NCBI RefSeq assembly: GCF_900109955.1
Contig: NZ_FOJB01000001.1
Span: 1,798,001-1,862,000, forward strand
Length of the DNA: 64,000 nucleotides
DNA from: Aliiroseovarius sediminilitoris
GTDB lineage: Bacteria > Pseudomonadota > Alphaproteobacteria > Rhodobacterales > Rhodobacteraceae
Direction of reading: 5' to 3'
Under the pieces are notes generated by a model. The model was not told the origin of the DNA. It was given only the letters and a program-made list of their open reading frames with translations, and did not search any database. This document shows positions 18,489-28,661 of the stretch, in pieces. The translations under genes and the position numbers were made by a program. How positions within the stretch are numbered: the stretch's first letter is position 1; each line of letters opens with the position of its first letter.

Positions 18489-19829
18489 ATGGAATTCACC
18501 GGGTTGCTTCCCGATTTTGGAAACCTCGCCTTTACGATATTGGCGTTCCTGGCTGCGCTGACGGTGATTGTCGCGGTGCATGAATATGGCCACTACATCG
18601 TCGGGCGGTGGTCCGGGATCAAGGCAGACGTGTTTTCGATCGGGATGGGCCCGGTTTTGACCTCGAAGATGGACAAACACGGCACGCAATGGCAGATCGC
18701 GGCCTTCCCCATCGGCGGATATGTAAAGTTCCGGGGGGACGCCAATGTCGCGTCGGGCAGCGCGGATGAAGACGCCATGGCGGCGATGAGCGCCGAGGAA
18801 AGGCGCCATACCATGCATGGGGCCCCGCTCTGGGCGCGGGCAGCCACGGTTGCAGCCGGGCCGATCTTCAACTTCATTCTTTCGATCATTGTCTTTGCCG
18901 GGCTTGCGCTTGCCACCGGCGTCGCGCGTGATCCGCTGTCGGTTGCCACACCATTGGACGTGCCGGGAATGGAAGATGGCCTGAGATCCGGGGACGAGAT
19001 CCTGTCGATTGCCGGGATCGAGACTCCGCCCTTGGCGGACTTTGCCACATTGGTCGAAAAGCTGCCCGATACGGCCCTGATCGACTATCGGGTTCGGCGC
19101 GATGGGCAGGTGATGGATCTGACCGCAACCCATCCCTTTCCCGCCCTTGTCGGGTCTGTCAGCCCGCAATCGGCGGCGATTGATGCGGGTTTGAAAGAAG
19201 GCGACTTCATCGCGACGGTCGATGGCACCCCGGTGCCCACCTTCAACACCCTGCGCGAGATCGTGGTGAACGGTGATGGAAGCCCCATGACCCTTGGCAT
19301 CGTGCGCGAGGGCAAACCGCTTGAGGTAACGCTGACCCCGCGCCGGCAAGACATTCCCAGCGCCGATGGCGGGTTTGAAACCCGTTGGCTGATCGGCATC
19401 ACCTCGGGCATGGTGTTTGAACCGGCGACCCGCACACCCGGTGTCTGGGAAAGCGTCGCGTCCGGGGCTGAACGGGTGGTCTATATCATCCGCGCCAGCC
19501 TGTCGGGGCTTTGGCATATGATCACCGGTGCGATCTCAAGCTGCAATCTGTCCGGTCCAATTGGCATTGCGCAGGTCTCGGGGCAGGCCGCGTCGATGGG
19601 AGCCACCAGCTTCATCAGTTTTATCGCGATGCTGTCGACGGCCATCGGTCTGTTGAACCTGTTCCCGATCCCGGTTCTGGACGGTGGACATCTGGTGTTC
19701 TATGCATGGGAGGCGGTGACGGGCAAAGCACCGTCCGACAAGGTTCTTAATGTTCTGTTGGCAATTGGTCTGTCTCTGGTGTTGTCCTTGATGGTGTTTG
19801 GGGTCACGAATGACCTGTTTTGCCCGTGA
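18489..19829 (+). CDS. rseP: RIP zinc metalloprotease RseP (site-2 protease)
   Basis: Intramembrane protease that cuts anti-sigma factors and leftover signal peptides in the inner membrane. The 446-residue protein has the HEYGH zinc motif at 31-35 inside the first membrane helix, two PDZ domains (about 125-200 and 205-285), and the second active-site motif FPIPVLDGGH in the C-terminal membrane region. An AGGAGAG ribosome binding site precedes the ATG. Adjacent to bamA, as in many proteobacteria. Confidence 0.95.
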   Translation: MEFTGLLPDFGNLAFTILAFLAALTVIVAVHEYGHYIVGRWSGIKADVFSIGMGPVLTSKMDKHGTQWQIAAFPIGGYVKFRGDANVASGSADEDAMAAMSAEERRHTMHGAPLWARAATVAAGPIFNFILSIIVFAGLALATGVARDPLSVATPLDVPGMEDGLRSGDEILSIAGIETPPLADFATLVEKLPDTALIDYRVRRDGQVMDLTATHPFPALVGSVSPQSAAIDAGLKEGDFIATVDGTPVPTFNTLREIVVNGDGSPMTLGIVREGKPLEVTLTPRRQDIPSADGGFETRWLIGITSGMVFEPATRTPGVWESVASGAERVVYIIRASLSGLWHMITGAISSCNLSGPIGIAQVSGQAASMGATSFISFIAMLSTAIGLLNLFPIPVLDGGHLVFYAWEAVTGKAPSDKVLNVLLAIGLSLVLSLMVFGVTNDLFCP

Positions 19830-20328
19830 AACCACTGTAAACCCGCACTTGCCACAATCTTGCCGCAATTCTGAAAAGGTTGTGCCGCAATCGCTTTTTA
19901 ATCTTTGAGGTGTCGTGAACTGCGACTCGTTGAAAGGGTTGGGCAATGGACCGGATAGATCGCGGATCAAACGCATTCGCTGTTTTGGTTGATCTGAACT
20001 GGGATAGATTATTCTTCGCGAGCGCGATTGCAGCCGCTCTCCTCTTAAGCGCGGCGCTGCATAGTCTTTTGTGATCCCCCGAAAATCGCCGGGATGGCAC
20101 GACCATCACCTTGACCCGCCACAGCAACCCTGTGCGCGGGTTTGTCATGACCGGATGCCGGATTTGATCGCGTCGAGCGCATCTGGACAATCTACATCGC
20201 ACGCACACCGGAGGTCATCGAATTGGCGCGGCGCCGCCCCCTTTCGAAAGTCTTGTTTCGCGCTTTGACAAGACCGTCGCAACCCCTTATCCACATTGGC
20301 ACTGGGATGTCTGGGGAAAGTAAATACG
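19830..20328 (+). other. Non-coding gap between rseP and bamA
   Basis: About 500 bases without a convincing gene; frames in either direction are short or antisense-like. The last 65 bases contain the candidate bamA promoter. No terminator hairpin with a T-run was seen after rseP, so partial read-through into bamA is possible. Confidence 0.6.
20265..20293 (+). promoter_or_regulatory. Candidate bamA promoter
   Basis: TTGACA at 20265-20270, a 17-base spacer, and TATCCA at 20288-20293 make a near-consensus housekeeping promoter. The bamA ATG is 36 bases downstream. The -10 element is part of TTATCCACA (20287-20295), a perfect DnaA-box sequence. Confidence 0.6.
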
Positions 20329-22683
20329 ATGGCATTTGATAAGAGGTTGGGCAGCAACCGTTTCAAGACAACAGGGCGCGGCGCAAAAGGTCTTTTGACC
20401 AGCGGTGGGCTGGCATTTTTTCTGGCAATTACCGGGGTTACGGTCACGGTGCCGCATGTTGCGGTCGCGCAATCCTATGCGTTCCAGCGGATCGAGATCG
20501 AGGGCACGCAGCGGATCGAAGCCGCCACCATCCTGTCCTATCTGGGAATCGCCCAAGGAGAGGCCGTCTCGGCGGCGCAGTTGAATGATGGATATCAACG
20601 TCTTGTCGGCTCTGGCCTTTTCGAAGACGTGCAAATCCTGCCACGCGGCAACACTTTGGTGGTAAAGGTCCGCGAATACCCGACCATCAATGTTGTATCG
20701 GTCGAGGGAAACCGCAAGGTCAAAGATGACGTCTTTGCACCCCTCCTGAAATCCCAGCCACGTCAGGTCTATAGTCCGGCCAACGCGGAGCTGGACGTTC
20801 AAACCATCACCGAGCTGTATCAGGCGCAAGGCCGATTGGCGGCGCAGGTGACACCGAAAATCATCCGCCGCTCGAACAACCGTGTCGATCTGGTGTTCGA
20901 AGTTGTCGAAGGCCGCAATGTCGAGGTCGAGCGTCTGTCCTTTGTCGGCAACCGTCAGTTTTCGGACAGTCGACTGCGGCGGGTTCTTGAAACCAAGCAG
21001 GCCGGCATCCTGCGTGCCCTGATCCGGGCCGACACCTATGCGCCGGAACGGATCGAGTTCGACAAGCAGGTGTTGCGCGACTTCTATTTGTCGCGCGGCT
21101 ATGTGGATTTCAAAACCACGGGCGTCACAAGCGAATTTTCCCGCGAGCGCGACGCTTTCTTCATCACCTTTTCGGTGCAAGAAGGCCAACAGTTCCGGTT
21201 TGGCAACATCACCACCTCGTCCGAGGTGAACAATATAAACGCGGCCGACTATCAAGCGGTGCATAAATTGCGCTCGGGTGTTGTCTACAGCCCGGCGCTG
21301 ATGGACAACGCCATTGCGCGAATGGAACGTCTGGCCATTCGCAATGGTCAGGATTTCGTCCGCGTTGAACCGCGAGTGACCCGCAACGAACGCGCGCGCA
21401 CGCTGGATATTGATCTGGTTCTGGTCCGCGGCCCGCGCATCATCGTCGAACGAATCGACATCGAAGGCAACGCGACCACGTTGGATCGCGTGGTGCGCAA
21501 CCAGTTCCGCGTGGTGGAAGGCGACCCGTTCAACCCCCGCGAAATTCGCGAGGCGGCAGAACGTGTGCGCGCGCTTGGATATTTCTCGAATTCGAATGTC
21601 GAGGCACGCGAGGGATCTGCACCCGACCAGGTGGTGATTGATGTCGATGTCGAAGAAGCCCCGACCGGATCGCTGAGTTTTGGCGGCGTCTATAGTCTTG
21701 AAAACGGCTTTGGTCTGAATATTGCTTTCACGGAACGCAACTTCCTTGGTCGCGGACAGTATCTCAGCGCCAGCTATTCAAGCGGTGAGGATACGTCGAG
21801 TTTCTCGTTCAAATTTGCCGAGCCGAATTTCCTGGATCGTGATCTGGAGCTGGGGTTCGAAGCCTATTATCAGGAAACCGCCTTCGCCTCGTCCTTCTAC
21901 AACACGCGCTCGCTGGCAATTCGGCCTTCAATCTCGTTTCCGATCAGCGAATATTCCCGGCTTGGTCTGCGTGTGTATGGCGATGGCGCGGAAATCACCG
22001 ATGTCGATAATGATAGCTCGCAAGTCCTGAAAAACGAAGGCGCGCGCGGCCGGCAGGTTGGCGCGGGTGTCGGTTTGACCTGGAGCTATGATACGCGCCG
22101 CACCGGGTTGGACCCGAACCGCGGGTATCTGCTTCAGTTCGACGGCGATCTGGGCGGTCTGGGTGCAGATTATCAATACGCAAGGGCATCCGCCTTGGCG
22201 CAGGCTCAGACCAAGATATGGAACGATCAAGTGACACTGACGGCGACCATCGAAGGCGGGATCCTTCACGGTCTCGACGGCAACCCGTCGCGGGTGACGG
22301 ACCGCTTCCGCCTTGGCCCGTCCAAATTGCGGGGATTTGCCACCAATGGGATCGGACCGCGGGACCTGACGGCAATCAATCAGGATACGTTGGGCGGCAA
22401 CAAGTTTGCGGCCGCGCGTCTTGAAGCTCAGTTCCCCGTTGGCTTGCCCGAAGAATACGGCATCACCGGCGGTCTGTTCCTTGACGCCGGGACGTTGTGG
22501 GGGCTGGACGACACGTTGGGCGGCACGATTGACGACAGCGCGCATCTGCGTTCCTCAATCGGGGCGTCGATTTTCTGGGACACACCGATCGGTCCGCTTC
22601 GGTTCAACTTCTCGCATGTGTTGGCCAAGGAAGACTATGACGAAGAGAACAGCTTCGAGCTTACGATTTCGGCAGAGTTCTGA
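20329..22683 (+). CDS. bamA: Outer membrane protein assembly factor BamA
   Basis: Central subunit of the BAM complex that inserts beta-barrel proteins into the outer membrane. The 784-residue protein has a signal peptide (about 1-44, ending VAVAQ), five POTRA domains (about 45-430) and a 16-strand barrel ending in phenylalanine (ISAEF), the usual C-terminal signature. The conserved VRGF-type loop motif of Omp85 proteins appears as KLRGF near residue 668. The ATG at 20329 was chosen over an upstream in-frame start that lies inside the promoter. Confidence 0.96.
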   Translation: MAFDKRLGSNRFKTTGRGAKGLLTSGGLAFFLAITGVTVTVPHVAVAQSYAFQRIEIEGTQRIEAATILSYLGIAQGEAVSAAQLNDGYQRLVGSGLFEDVQILPRGNTLVVKVREYPTINVVSVEGNRKVKDDVFAPLLKSQPRQVYSPANAELDVQTITELYQAQGRLAAQVTPKIIRRSNNRVDLVFEVVEGRNVEVERLSFVGNRQFSDSRLRRVLETKQAGILRALIRADTYAPERIEFDKQVLRDFYLSRGYVDFKTTGVTSEFSRERDAFFITFSVQEGQQFRFGNITTSSEVNNINAADYQAVHKLRSGVVYSPALMDNAIARMERLAIRNGQDFVRVEPRVTRNERARTLDIDLVLVRGPRIIVERIDIEGNATTLDRVVRNQFRVVEGDPFNPREIREAAERVRALGYFSNSNVEAREGSAPDQVVIDVDVEEAPTGSLSFGGVYSLENGFGLNIAFTERNFLGRGQYLSASYSSGEDTSSFSFKFAEPNFLDRDLELGFEAYYQETAFASSFYNTRSLAIRPSISFPISEYSRLGLRVYGDGAEITDVDNDSSQVLKNEGARGRQVGAGVGLTWSYDTRRTGLDPNRGYLLQFDGDLGGLGADYQYARASALAQAQTKIWNDQVTLTATIEGGILHGLDGNPSRVTDRFRLGPSKLRGFATNGIGPRDLTAINQDTLGGNKFAAARLEAQFPVGLPEEYGITGGLFLDAGTLWGLDDTLGGTIDDSAHLRSSIGASIFWDTPIGPLRFNFSHVLAKEDYDEENSFELTISAEF

Positions 22684-22687
22684 TCCA

Positions 22688-23404
22688 GTGATCCGGCTGG
22701 CGCTGCGATACGCATGTTGCGGTTTGCGGCGTCATGCCGTCCGGTTCTTCTTTCCGGTCTCATTGGCGACGGGGCTGATTTTCGGATCACTTCCCACGCC
22801 GGTGATGGCCCAGCAGACTGGCAGCGCCGTGTCTCAGATTGTCACCATTGATCGGCAAAGTCTGTTTTCCGACACACAATATGGCCGCAGGGTGGTCGAA
22901 ACGGTCGAGTCTGAACGCGTGCGGCTGGCCAGTGAAACGCGCAAGGTCGAAGAGGCCTTGGTAAAGGAAGAGCGTGAACTGACCGATAAGCGGGACGGTA
23001 TGTCGCCCGATGACTTTCGCAAACTTGCCAAGGCGTTCGACGAAAAAGTTCAAGCTCTGCGCACTGAAGGGACTGAACGCGAGCAGGAATTTGTCCGCAC
23101 GCTGGAACGGGAACAAGCCGCATTTTTTGAACGGATCGGCCCGATTCTGGGAAAGCTGGTGCGCGAATTGGGCGCTGTGGTCATCTTGGATCGGCGCGCC
23201 ATACTGCTGACCACGCAGAACATCGACATCACCAAACTTGCGGTTGAGCGTATCGATCAGGTGCTGGGTGATGGCAGCGATTTGCAAGACAGCGCGCCCT
23301 CATCCCCGGCGGGAGAGGTTGTGCCCCCGGAACAGCCCGCACCCGAAATGCCGGTCTTTCCCTTGGGGGACGCAGCCCCGGACGGCACATCGCCTGATAA
23401 CTGA
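22688..23404 (+). CDS. Periplasmic chaperone of the OmpH/Skp family
   Basis: Holds unfolded outer-membrane proteins for the BAM complex. The 238-residue product starts at a GTG 4 bases after the bamA stop, has a signal peptide (about 15-40, ending VMAQQ), then the family's two long coiled helices (about 65-145, rich in Glu/Lys/Arg, for example ETRKVEEALVKEERE). An acidic Pro/Ser-rich tail of about 40 residues at the C-terminus is longer than in E. coli Skp. The GTG start is inferred because the only ATG options are far upstream inside bamA or after the signal. Confidence 0.85.
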   Translation: MIRLALRYACCGLRRHAVRFFFPVSLATGLIFGSLPTPVMAQQTGSAVSQIVTIDRQSLFSDTQYGRRVVETVESERVRLASETRKVEEALVKEERELTDKRDGMSPDDFRKLAKAFDEKVQALRTEGTEREQEFVRTLEREQAAFFERIGPILGKLVRELGAVVILDRRAILLTTQNIDITKLAVERIDQVLGDGSDLQDSAPSSPAGEVVPPEQPAPEMPVFPLGDAAPDGTSPDN

Positions 23405-23484
23405 TAGCAATTGTTTCAACCGTTCCAGACTGGTAGTCAGATAGGACTGGGCCACCAAGAGCCCCATATGCAAAGGACGTGACT

Positions 23485-23952
23485 ATGACATCAGACGTGC
23501 CCAGCACCGCAGATATCCAACTGATCCAGCAATGTATTCCCCACCGCTATCCTTTTTTGCTGGTGGACCGGGTCGAGGATATTCGCGCCAAGGAATTTGC
23601 CAAGGGCATCAAGATGGTCACGATGAACGAGCCGCATTTCCAGGGACACTTTCCGGGTCTGCCGATCATGCCGGGTGTCACGATCATCGAAGCGATGGCG
23701 CAGACCTCGGCGGTGATGGTGTCCTTGTCGTTGGGCCTTGTCGGGTCGGGAGCCGTTGTCTACTTCATGGGCATTGACAGCGCCAAGTTTCGTCGCAAGG
23801 TCGTGCCGGGCGATGTGCTTGAGCTGCATGTGACCACCATTCGCGGCGGCGCCAAGGTCTGGAAATTCGACGGGCGCGCCATGGTCGGTGACCAATTGGC
23901 CTGCGAGGCGACCTTTATGGCAATGATCGACGTGACCGGCGGGAAAGGCTGA
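23485..23952 (+). CDS. fabZ: 3-hydroxyacyl-ACP dehydratase FabZ
   Basis: Dehydrates 3-hydroxyacyl-ACP in fatty-acid elongation; the same ACP pool feeds lipid A. The 155-residue hotdog-fold protein has [13 protein letters not shown] at about 18-30, catalytic H55 in [12 protein letters not shown] and E69 in IIEAMAQ. AAAGGACG precedes ATG 23485. Encoded directly before lpxA. Confidence 0.96.
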   Translation: MTSDVPSTADIQLIQQCIPHRYPFLLVDRVEDIRAKEFAKGIKMVTMNEPHFQGHFPGLPIMPGVTIIEAMAQTSAVMVSLSLGLVGSGAVVYFMGIDSAKFRRKVVPGDVLELHVTTIRGGAKVWKFDGRAMVGDQLACEATFMAMIDVTGGKG

Positions 23953-23955
23953 CCG

Positions 23956-24765
23956 ATGACTGCCAAAGGGGGCGTTGATCCCACAGCCCTGGTTCATGCC
24001 AGCGCGATCATAGAAGACGGCGCGGTTGTTGGTGCCGAGTGCCGGATCGGCCCGTTTTGCGTGATCGGCCCGAAGGTCAGGCTTGGTGCCGGGGTCGAGG
24101 TGAAATCCCATGTGGTGATCACCGGCGATACCGAAATAGGCGACGAGACTGTGATTTTTCCGTTTTCGGTGATTGGCGAGATTCCACAGGATTTGAAATT
24201 CGCGGGCGAGGATACGCGGCTGGTGATTGGCAAACGCAACCGCATCCGTGAACATGTCACCATGAACACCGGCACCGCCGGCGGCGGCTTTGTCACGCGC
24301 ATTGGTGACGATGGGTTGTTCATGGCGGGCAGCCATGTGGCCCATGACGCCCAGATTGGCAACAACGTCATTTTGGTCAACAATGTCGCGGTGGCCGGTC
24401 ATGTGGTCATCGAAGATGATGTGATCGTCGGGGGTCTGTCCGGGTTGCATCAATGGATCCGCATCGGTCGCGGTGCGATCATCGGCGCCTTGTCGATGGT
24501 GACAGCCGATGTTTTGCCACATGCTTTGGTGCAAGGGCCGCGCGCGGAACTGGACGGGTTGAACCTTGTCGGGTTGAAACGTCGTGGGGTGGCGCGAGCT
24601 GATATCGCGGCCTTACGGTCTGCCTTGCAGGTATTGAAAAACGGCGAGGGGTCGTTTCGCGACCGCGCCGCCGGTTTGGCGGACAGCGCAGACAGCGACT
24701 ATGTTCGCGAACTGGTTGCCTTTATCACCGGTGACAGCGACCGTGGTTTCCTGACCCCAAAATAG
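23956..24765 (+). CDS. lpxA: UDP-N-acetylglucosamine acyltransferase LpxA
   Basis: First committed step of lipid A synthesis: transfers a 3-hydroxyacyl chain to UDP-GlcNAc. The 269-residue protein has the left-handed beta-helix hexapeptide repeats over residues 10-180, with the catalytic histidine H130 in HVAHDAQIG. Starts 3 bases after the fabZ stop. Length is typical. Confidence 0.96.
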   Translation: MTAKGGVDPTALVHASAIIEDGAVVGAECRIGPFCVIGPKVRLGAGVEVKSHVVITGDTEIGDETVIFPFSVIGEIPQDLKFAGEDTRLVIGKRNRIREHVTMNTGTAGGGFVTRIGDDGLFMAGSHVAHDAQIGNNVILVNNVAVAGHVVIEDDVIVGGLSGLHQWIRIGRGAIIGALSMVTADVLPHALVQGPRAELDGLNLVGLKRRGVARADIAALRSALQVLKNGEGSFRDRAAGLADSADSDYVRELVAFITGDSDRGFLTPK

Positions 24766-24774
24766 CGAGCAGCA

Positions 24775-25590
24775 ATGACCGACCGCCTTGCCATCATCGC
24801 CGGAACCGGGGACCTGCCGCACCGCATTGCCGCCAGCAATCCGGGCGCGCTGTTCGTGACGATCAAGGGCGTCGAAGTGGCCGCCCCGGACGGGCATGAA
24901 CTGGTCGAGGCGAGCTATGAAAAACTGGGTGCCTTGTTCAAATCCATGCGCGGGGCAGGGGTCGCGCGCGTGGTTTTTGCGGGCAAGGTTGATCGCCCTA
25001 AGCTGAACCCCTTGCGGATGGACCGTGTGACTCTGGGCCTGTTTCCTCGGGTCAAGGCGGTTCTGGGCAAGGGCGATGACGCGCTTTTGCGGCTGGTGGC
25101 CGAGGTTTTCGAAGAACAGGGGTTTCAGGTGGTCGCCGCCACCGATGTGGCGCAAGGGCTGAGCCTTGACGCCACGGTCATCGGTCGCACCCCCAGCGAT
25201 CAGGACCGCCGGGATGCGGATCGTGCCTGGTCCATTCTGAACACGTTGGTCCCTGAAGATCTGGCGCAGGGGGCAGTTGTGGCGGGCGGACAATGTCTGG
25301 GGATCGAGACCATTCAGGGCACCGATGCGTTGTTGCGTTTCGTATCTGAATCTCCCGAACATCTGAAGCTGGGCGCGCGTGGCGTGTTTGTAAAACGTTC
25401 CAAACCCGGACAAGACCAGCGCATGGATATCCCGACCATTGGCCCGGCAACCGTGGAGGCGGTGGCCAAGGCGGGCCTGGGCGGCATCGTGATACCGGCA
25501 GGCGATGTGATCGTTATGGAGCAAGACGAAGTCGTACGATTGATTGAAGAGCATGATCTTTTCCTGGACGTGCGCGGGGCCACGCCATGA
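24775..25590 (+). CDS. lpxI: UDP-2,3-diacylglucosamine diphosphatase LpxI
   Basis: Hydrolyses UDP-2,3-diacylglucosamine to lipid X and UMP; the alphaproteobacterial replacement for LpxH (DUF1009). The 271-residue sequence starts with AIIAGTGDLPHRIA and contains GKVDRPKL, TPSDQDRRDA and MDIPTIGPATVE, all seen in this family. It overlaps lpxB by 4 bases. Confidence 0.93.
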   Translation: MTDRLAIIAGTGDLPHRIAASNPGALFVTIKGVEVAAPDGHELVEASYEKLGALFKSMRGAGVARVVFAGKVDRPKLNPLRMDRVTLGLFPRVKAVLGKGDDALLRLVAEVFEEQGFQVVAATDVAQGLSLDATVIGRTPSDQDRRDADRAWSILNTLVPEDLAQGAVVAGGQCLGIETIQGTDALLRFVSESPEHLKLGARGVFVKRSKPGQDQRMDIPTIGPATVEAVAKAGLGGIVIPAGDVIVMEQDEVVRLIEEHDLFLDVRGATP

Positions 25591-26762
25591 AGGTGTTCCT
25601 GATCGCGGGCGAACCCTCGGGTGATCGGTTGGGCGCGGCGCTGATGGCGGGACTGAAATCTGTGGTGGATGACGTCGAGTTTCTGGGCATCGGTGGCACC
25701 GCGATGGCTGGTGAAGGATTGCAATCGCAATTTCCCATGTCCGACCTGTCTGTCATGGGTATTGCCGAGGTCGCACCCAAATATTTCCACCTGAAACGCC
25801 GCATCCGTGAAACGGCCGAGGCAGTGATTAAAGCCAGTCCCGATGTGATGATCACGATCGACAGTCCGGATTTCTGTCTGCGCGTGGCGCGGATCGTGAA
25901 AGAGGATGAAGTTGAGGGGCTGACCTTTGGCCGCGACATTCCCACGGTGCACTACGTTGCGCCCTCGGTCTGGGCGTGGCGTCCGAAACGGGCCGAGAAA
26001 ATGGCGCAGTGGATCGATCATGTGCTGGCGCTATTGCCCTTCGAGCCACCTTACATGGAAGCCGCGGGGATGAGTTGCGAGTTTGTCGGCCATCCGGTTG
26101 TGGCGGAGCCGGTCGCTTCGGATGCGCAGGCGCAGGCCTTTCGCGAGGATCGTGGGATTGGTGATGTTCCCTTGCTTCTGGCATTGCCGGGATCGCGCAA
26201 GGGCGAGGTGGCGCGCCTGGCTGACCGCTTTGGCGAGACTTTGGGCCGTGTTCAACACGACCTCCCCGACATCAAGGTCGTATTGCCGGTGGCGCAGGGC
26301 GTGGACGGGCTGGTGCGTGACATGACCGCCAAATGGCCCGTGCAACCGATCCTGATCCCTGCTGATCAAGCAGATCAGAAACGGGCCGCATTTCGGGCGG
26401 CAGATGTGGCTTTAGCTGCGTCCGGGACGGTATCACTTGAACTCGCGGCTGCCGCGACACCGATGGTGATTGCCTATGACATGAACTGGCTTAGCCGGCT
26501 CTTGATCGGGCGCTTGTTGAAAATCGACACCGTGACATTGGTCAATCTGGTGTCCGAAACGCGGGTGGTGCCGGAGTTTCTTGGGCGAAACTGCACGCCC
26601 GACCAGATCGCGCCGGCGCTTCTGGCAACGCTGGCCGACCCCTCGGCCCAAAAAAGCGCGATGTCATTGACAATGGATCGTCTTGGCAAAGGGGGCGAGG
26701 CACCCGGACTTCGGGCCGCCCGTTCGGTTCTGAACGTGGTGGCGCGGGCACAAACAGCCTGA
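25587..26762 (+). CDS. lpxB: Lipid-A-disaccharide synthase LpxB
   Basis: Joins lipid X with UDP-2,3-diacylglucosamine to give the lipid A disaccharide (GT19 family, inner-membrane face). The 391-residue protein has IAGEPSGDRLGA at the N-terminus, TIDSPDFCLR, and the C-terminal ALAASGTVSLELAAAATPMVIAY-type nucleotide-binding region (only partly quoted). Start ATG overlaps the lpxI stop (ATGA), so translation is coupled. Last gene of the lipid A group. Confidence 0.95.
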   Translation: MKVFLIAGEPSGDRLGAALMAGLKSVVDDVEFLGIGGTAMAGEGLQSQFPMSDLSVMGIAEVAPKYFHLKRRIRETAEAVIKASPDVMITIDSPDFCLRVARIVKEDEVEGLTFGRDIPTVHYVAPSVWAWRPKRAEKMAQWIDHVLALLPFEPPYMEAAGMSCEFVGHPVVAEPVASDAQAQAFREDRGIGDVPLLLALPGSRKGEVARLADRFGETLGRVQHDLPDIKVVLPVAQGVDGLVRDMTAKWPVQPILIPADQADQKRAAFRAADVALAASGTVSLELAAAATPMVIAYDMNWLSRLLIGRLLKIDTVTLVNLVSETRVVPEFLGRNCTPDQIAPALLATLADPSAQKSAMSLTMDRLGKGGEAPGLRAARSVLNVVARAQTA

Positions 26763-26787
26763 CGCGCCAGCCGATACAGCTTAGGCG

Positions 26788-27276
26788 CTACTCTGCCTCA
26801 GCGCCTTCGCTCAGGATCGCCTGAACTTTCGGGATGATCTCGGGCATCTTTTCCTGCACCATTTTTATCACCATTGGCGTCTGCCGTTCTGTCACCTGTG
26901 GCAGTTTACTCATCGCCGAACGACCCAGATCGGTGGCATAGAAATCGCGAATGGCCTTGATCTCGTCAAATGTGAACAATTCGGCCATGACAGCTGCCTG
27001 ATCGCGCATGATATCGTACATGGGACCGGTCATTTCATCCTGATAAAGCTGGTCGATCCGGGCGATCTGGTCATCATTCAGGGGAATGCCTTTGGCGGTG
27101 ACATCATTGACAAGGGGTTGCCACATGGTCTTGACCATTGCTTCCATGTCCATGTCTTCCAGGGTGGCTTCGATATAGCCGGTGGCGATCGCCAAACGCT
27201 GCTCATAGGTTTCCGCAGCCAGAACCGGCGTACCAAGCAGCGCGGCGGCGACAAGGGCGGGAAGTAGATTACGCAT
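26788..27276 (-). CDS. Exported DUF2059 protein
   Basis: A 162-residue protein with a clear signal peptide (residues 1-20, cleavage after VLA). The mature part matches the DUF2059 pattern: YIEATLEDMDMEAMVKTMW and FTFDEIKAIRDFYATDLGRSAM. These proteins are periplasmic with unknown role. It is convergent with lpxB and lies upstream of mnmA in the same direction as mnmA but beyond its stop, so it is probably a separate unit. Confidence 0.85.
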   Translation of the reverse strand: MRNLLPALVAAALLGTPVLAAETYEQRLAIATGYIEATLEDMDMEAMVKTMWQPLVNDVTAKGIPLNDDQIARIDQLYQDEMTGPMYDIMRDQAAVMAELFTFDEIKAIRDFYATDLGRSAMSKLPQVTERQTPMVIKMVQEKMPEIIPKVQAILSEGAEAE

Positions 27277-27381
27277 CAGAAGTCCTTTTCAGTGTCGTTT
27301 CCCTCGCATTCTCAACCCATAATTCCGCCGCCGCAATCACATTGGTCAAGTGGGGTGTGAACCGGAGCAAAAAAAACCGAT

Positions 27382-28536
27382 TCAGCCGCGCCAGATCCAG
27401 CCGCCGCCGAAGACGCGCGAGCTGTCCGATGAATAGAACACACAGGCCTGTCCGGGGCTGACACCTTCTTCGGGGGTCAAAAGTTCGACCTCTGCTTCGG
27501 TCTCGGAAATCGGACGGATGATCGCCTCGCGCGGCGGGCGGGTTGATCGGATTTTCACGCCCATATGCCATTCCATGCGCGACATGAAGGGTTCGTCGCC
27601 CAGCCAGTTGATCTCACGCACAGGAACTGTGCGTGTGGCAAGCATCTCTTTCGGCCCGACCACGACCTGCTTGGCATCCACGTCCAGTTTGACCACGTAA
27701 AGCGGATCGGACAATCCGCCGATACCAAGCCCGCGTCTTTGGCCGATGGTGTAGTGAATGACGCCGTCATGCTGCCCCAGCGCGCGCCCGTCTGCATGCA
27801 CAATCTCGCCGGGTTCGGCGGCCCCGGGGCGCAGTTTTTCGATGACGCTGGCGTAGTTCCCATCCGGCACGAAGCATATGTCCTGACTGTCGGGCTTGTC
27901 GGCGACTTCCAGCCCGTATTTTCGCGCCAGCGCCCGTGTTTCATGCTTGGTTTTCAGGTGGCCCAGGGGGAAACGAAGATAATTCAACTGCTCGGCAGTG
28001 GTCGAGAACAGGAAATAGCTCTGATCGCGGGCAGGATCGGCGGCGCGGTGAAGCTCCGGGCCGACCTGACCCACGGTGCGCTGGATGTAGTGTCCCGTCG
28101 CCATGCAATCGGCCCCCAGATCGCGCGCAGTTTCCAACAGGTCCTTGAATTTAACCCGCTCGTTGCAGCGGATGCAGGGCACGGGGGTGGCTCCGCCCAG
28201 ATAGCTGTCGGCGAACTCCTCGATCACAGCGTCCTGAAAGATGTTTTCATAATCCAGCACGTAGTGCGGAAACCCTATGCTTTCAGCAACATGGCGAGCG
28301 TCGTGAATGTCGATTCCGGCGCAGCAGGCGCCTTTCTTGGCAAGGGCTGCACCGTGGTCGTAAAGCTGCAAGGTCACGCCGATGACATCATAGCCTTCTT
28401 CGGCCAGCATCGCGGCCACGACCGAACTGTCCACGCCACCCGACATCGCGACCACGACACGGGTCTCGGCGGGCGGTTTGGCGAAGCCCAGTGAATTCAG
28501 CACCGGGGCTGTTTTGGCTTTGACGGTCGTGGACAT
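27382..28536 (-). CDS. mnmA: tRNA 2-thiouridine(34) synthase MnmA
   Basis: Thiolates U34 in the wobble position of Lys, Glu and Gln tRNAs. The 384-residue protein has the PP-loop SGGVDSS at about 32-38, the catalytic cysteine pair region with C124 in [10 protein letters not shown] and a second cysteine in [11 protein letters not shown]. The start MSTTVKAKT is preferred over an upstream in-frame start. It is divergent from sciP. Confidence 0.95.
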   Translation of the reverse strand: MSTTVKAKTAPVLNSLGFAKPPAETRVVVAMSGGVDSSVVAAMLAEEGYDVIGVTLQLYDHGAALAKKGACCAGIDIHDARHVAESIGFPHYVLDYENIFQDAVIEEFADSYLGGATPVPCIRCNERVKFKDLLETARDLGADCMATGHYIQRTVGQVGPELHRAADPARDQSYFLFSTTAEQLNYLRFPLGHLKTKHETRALARKYGLEVADKPDSQDICFVPDGNYASVIEKLRPGAAEPGEIVHADGRALGQHDGVIHYTIGQRRGLGIGGLSDPLYVVKLDVDAKQVVVGPKEMLATRTVPVREINWLGDEPFMSRMEWHMGVKIRSTRPPREAIIRPISETEAEVELLTPEEGVSPGQACVFYSSDSSRVFGGGWIWRG

Positions 28537-28564
28537 GACCAAATCCTTTCCAGAAGAATGTCGG

Positions 28565-28592
28565 AATATATGAAAATTCGAATGAACAACAA
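28565..28592 (-). promoter_or_regulatory. Candidate mnmA promoter
   Basis: Read on the minus strand, TTGTTG (28592-28587), a 16-base spacer and TATATT (28570-28565) lie 29 bases before the mnmA start. It is the best housekeeping match in this divergent region. Confidence 0.45.
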
Positions 28593-28661
28593 GGGGAAGC
28601 TTCACCTCTCTTTAAGTGTAACGGTCGAAAATCGTCACAGACCAAGACGTGAGGGCTGGAT

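Noticed and set aside
18003-19517. 504-residue minus-strand frame opposite dxr and rseP
   Set aside because: Antisense shadow of two solid genes.
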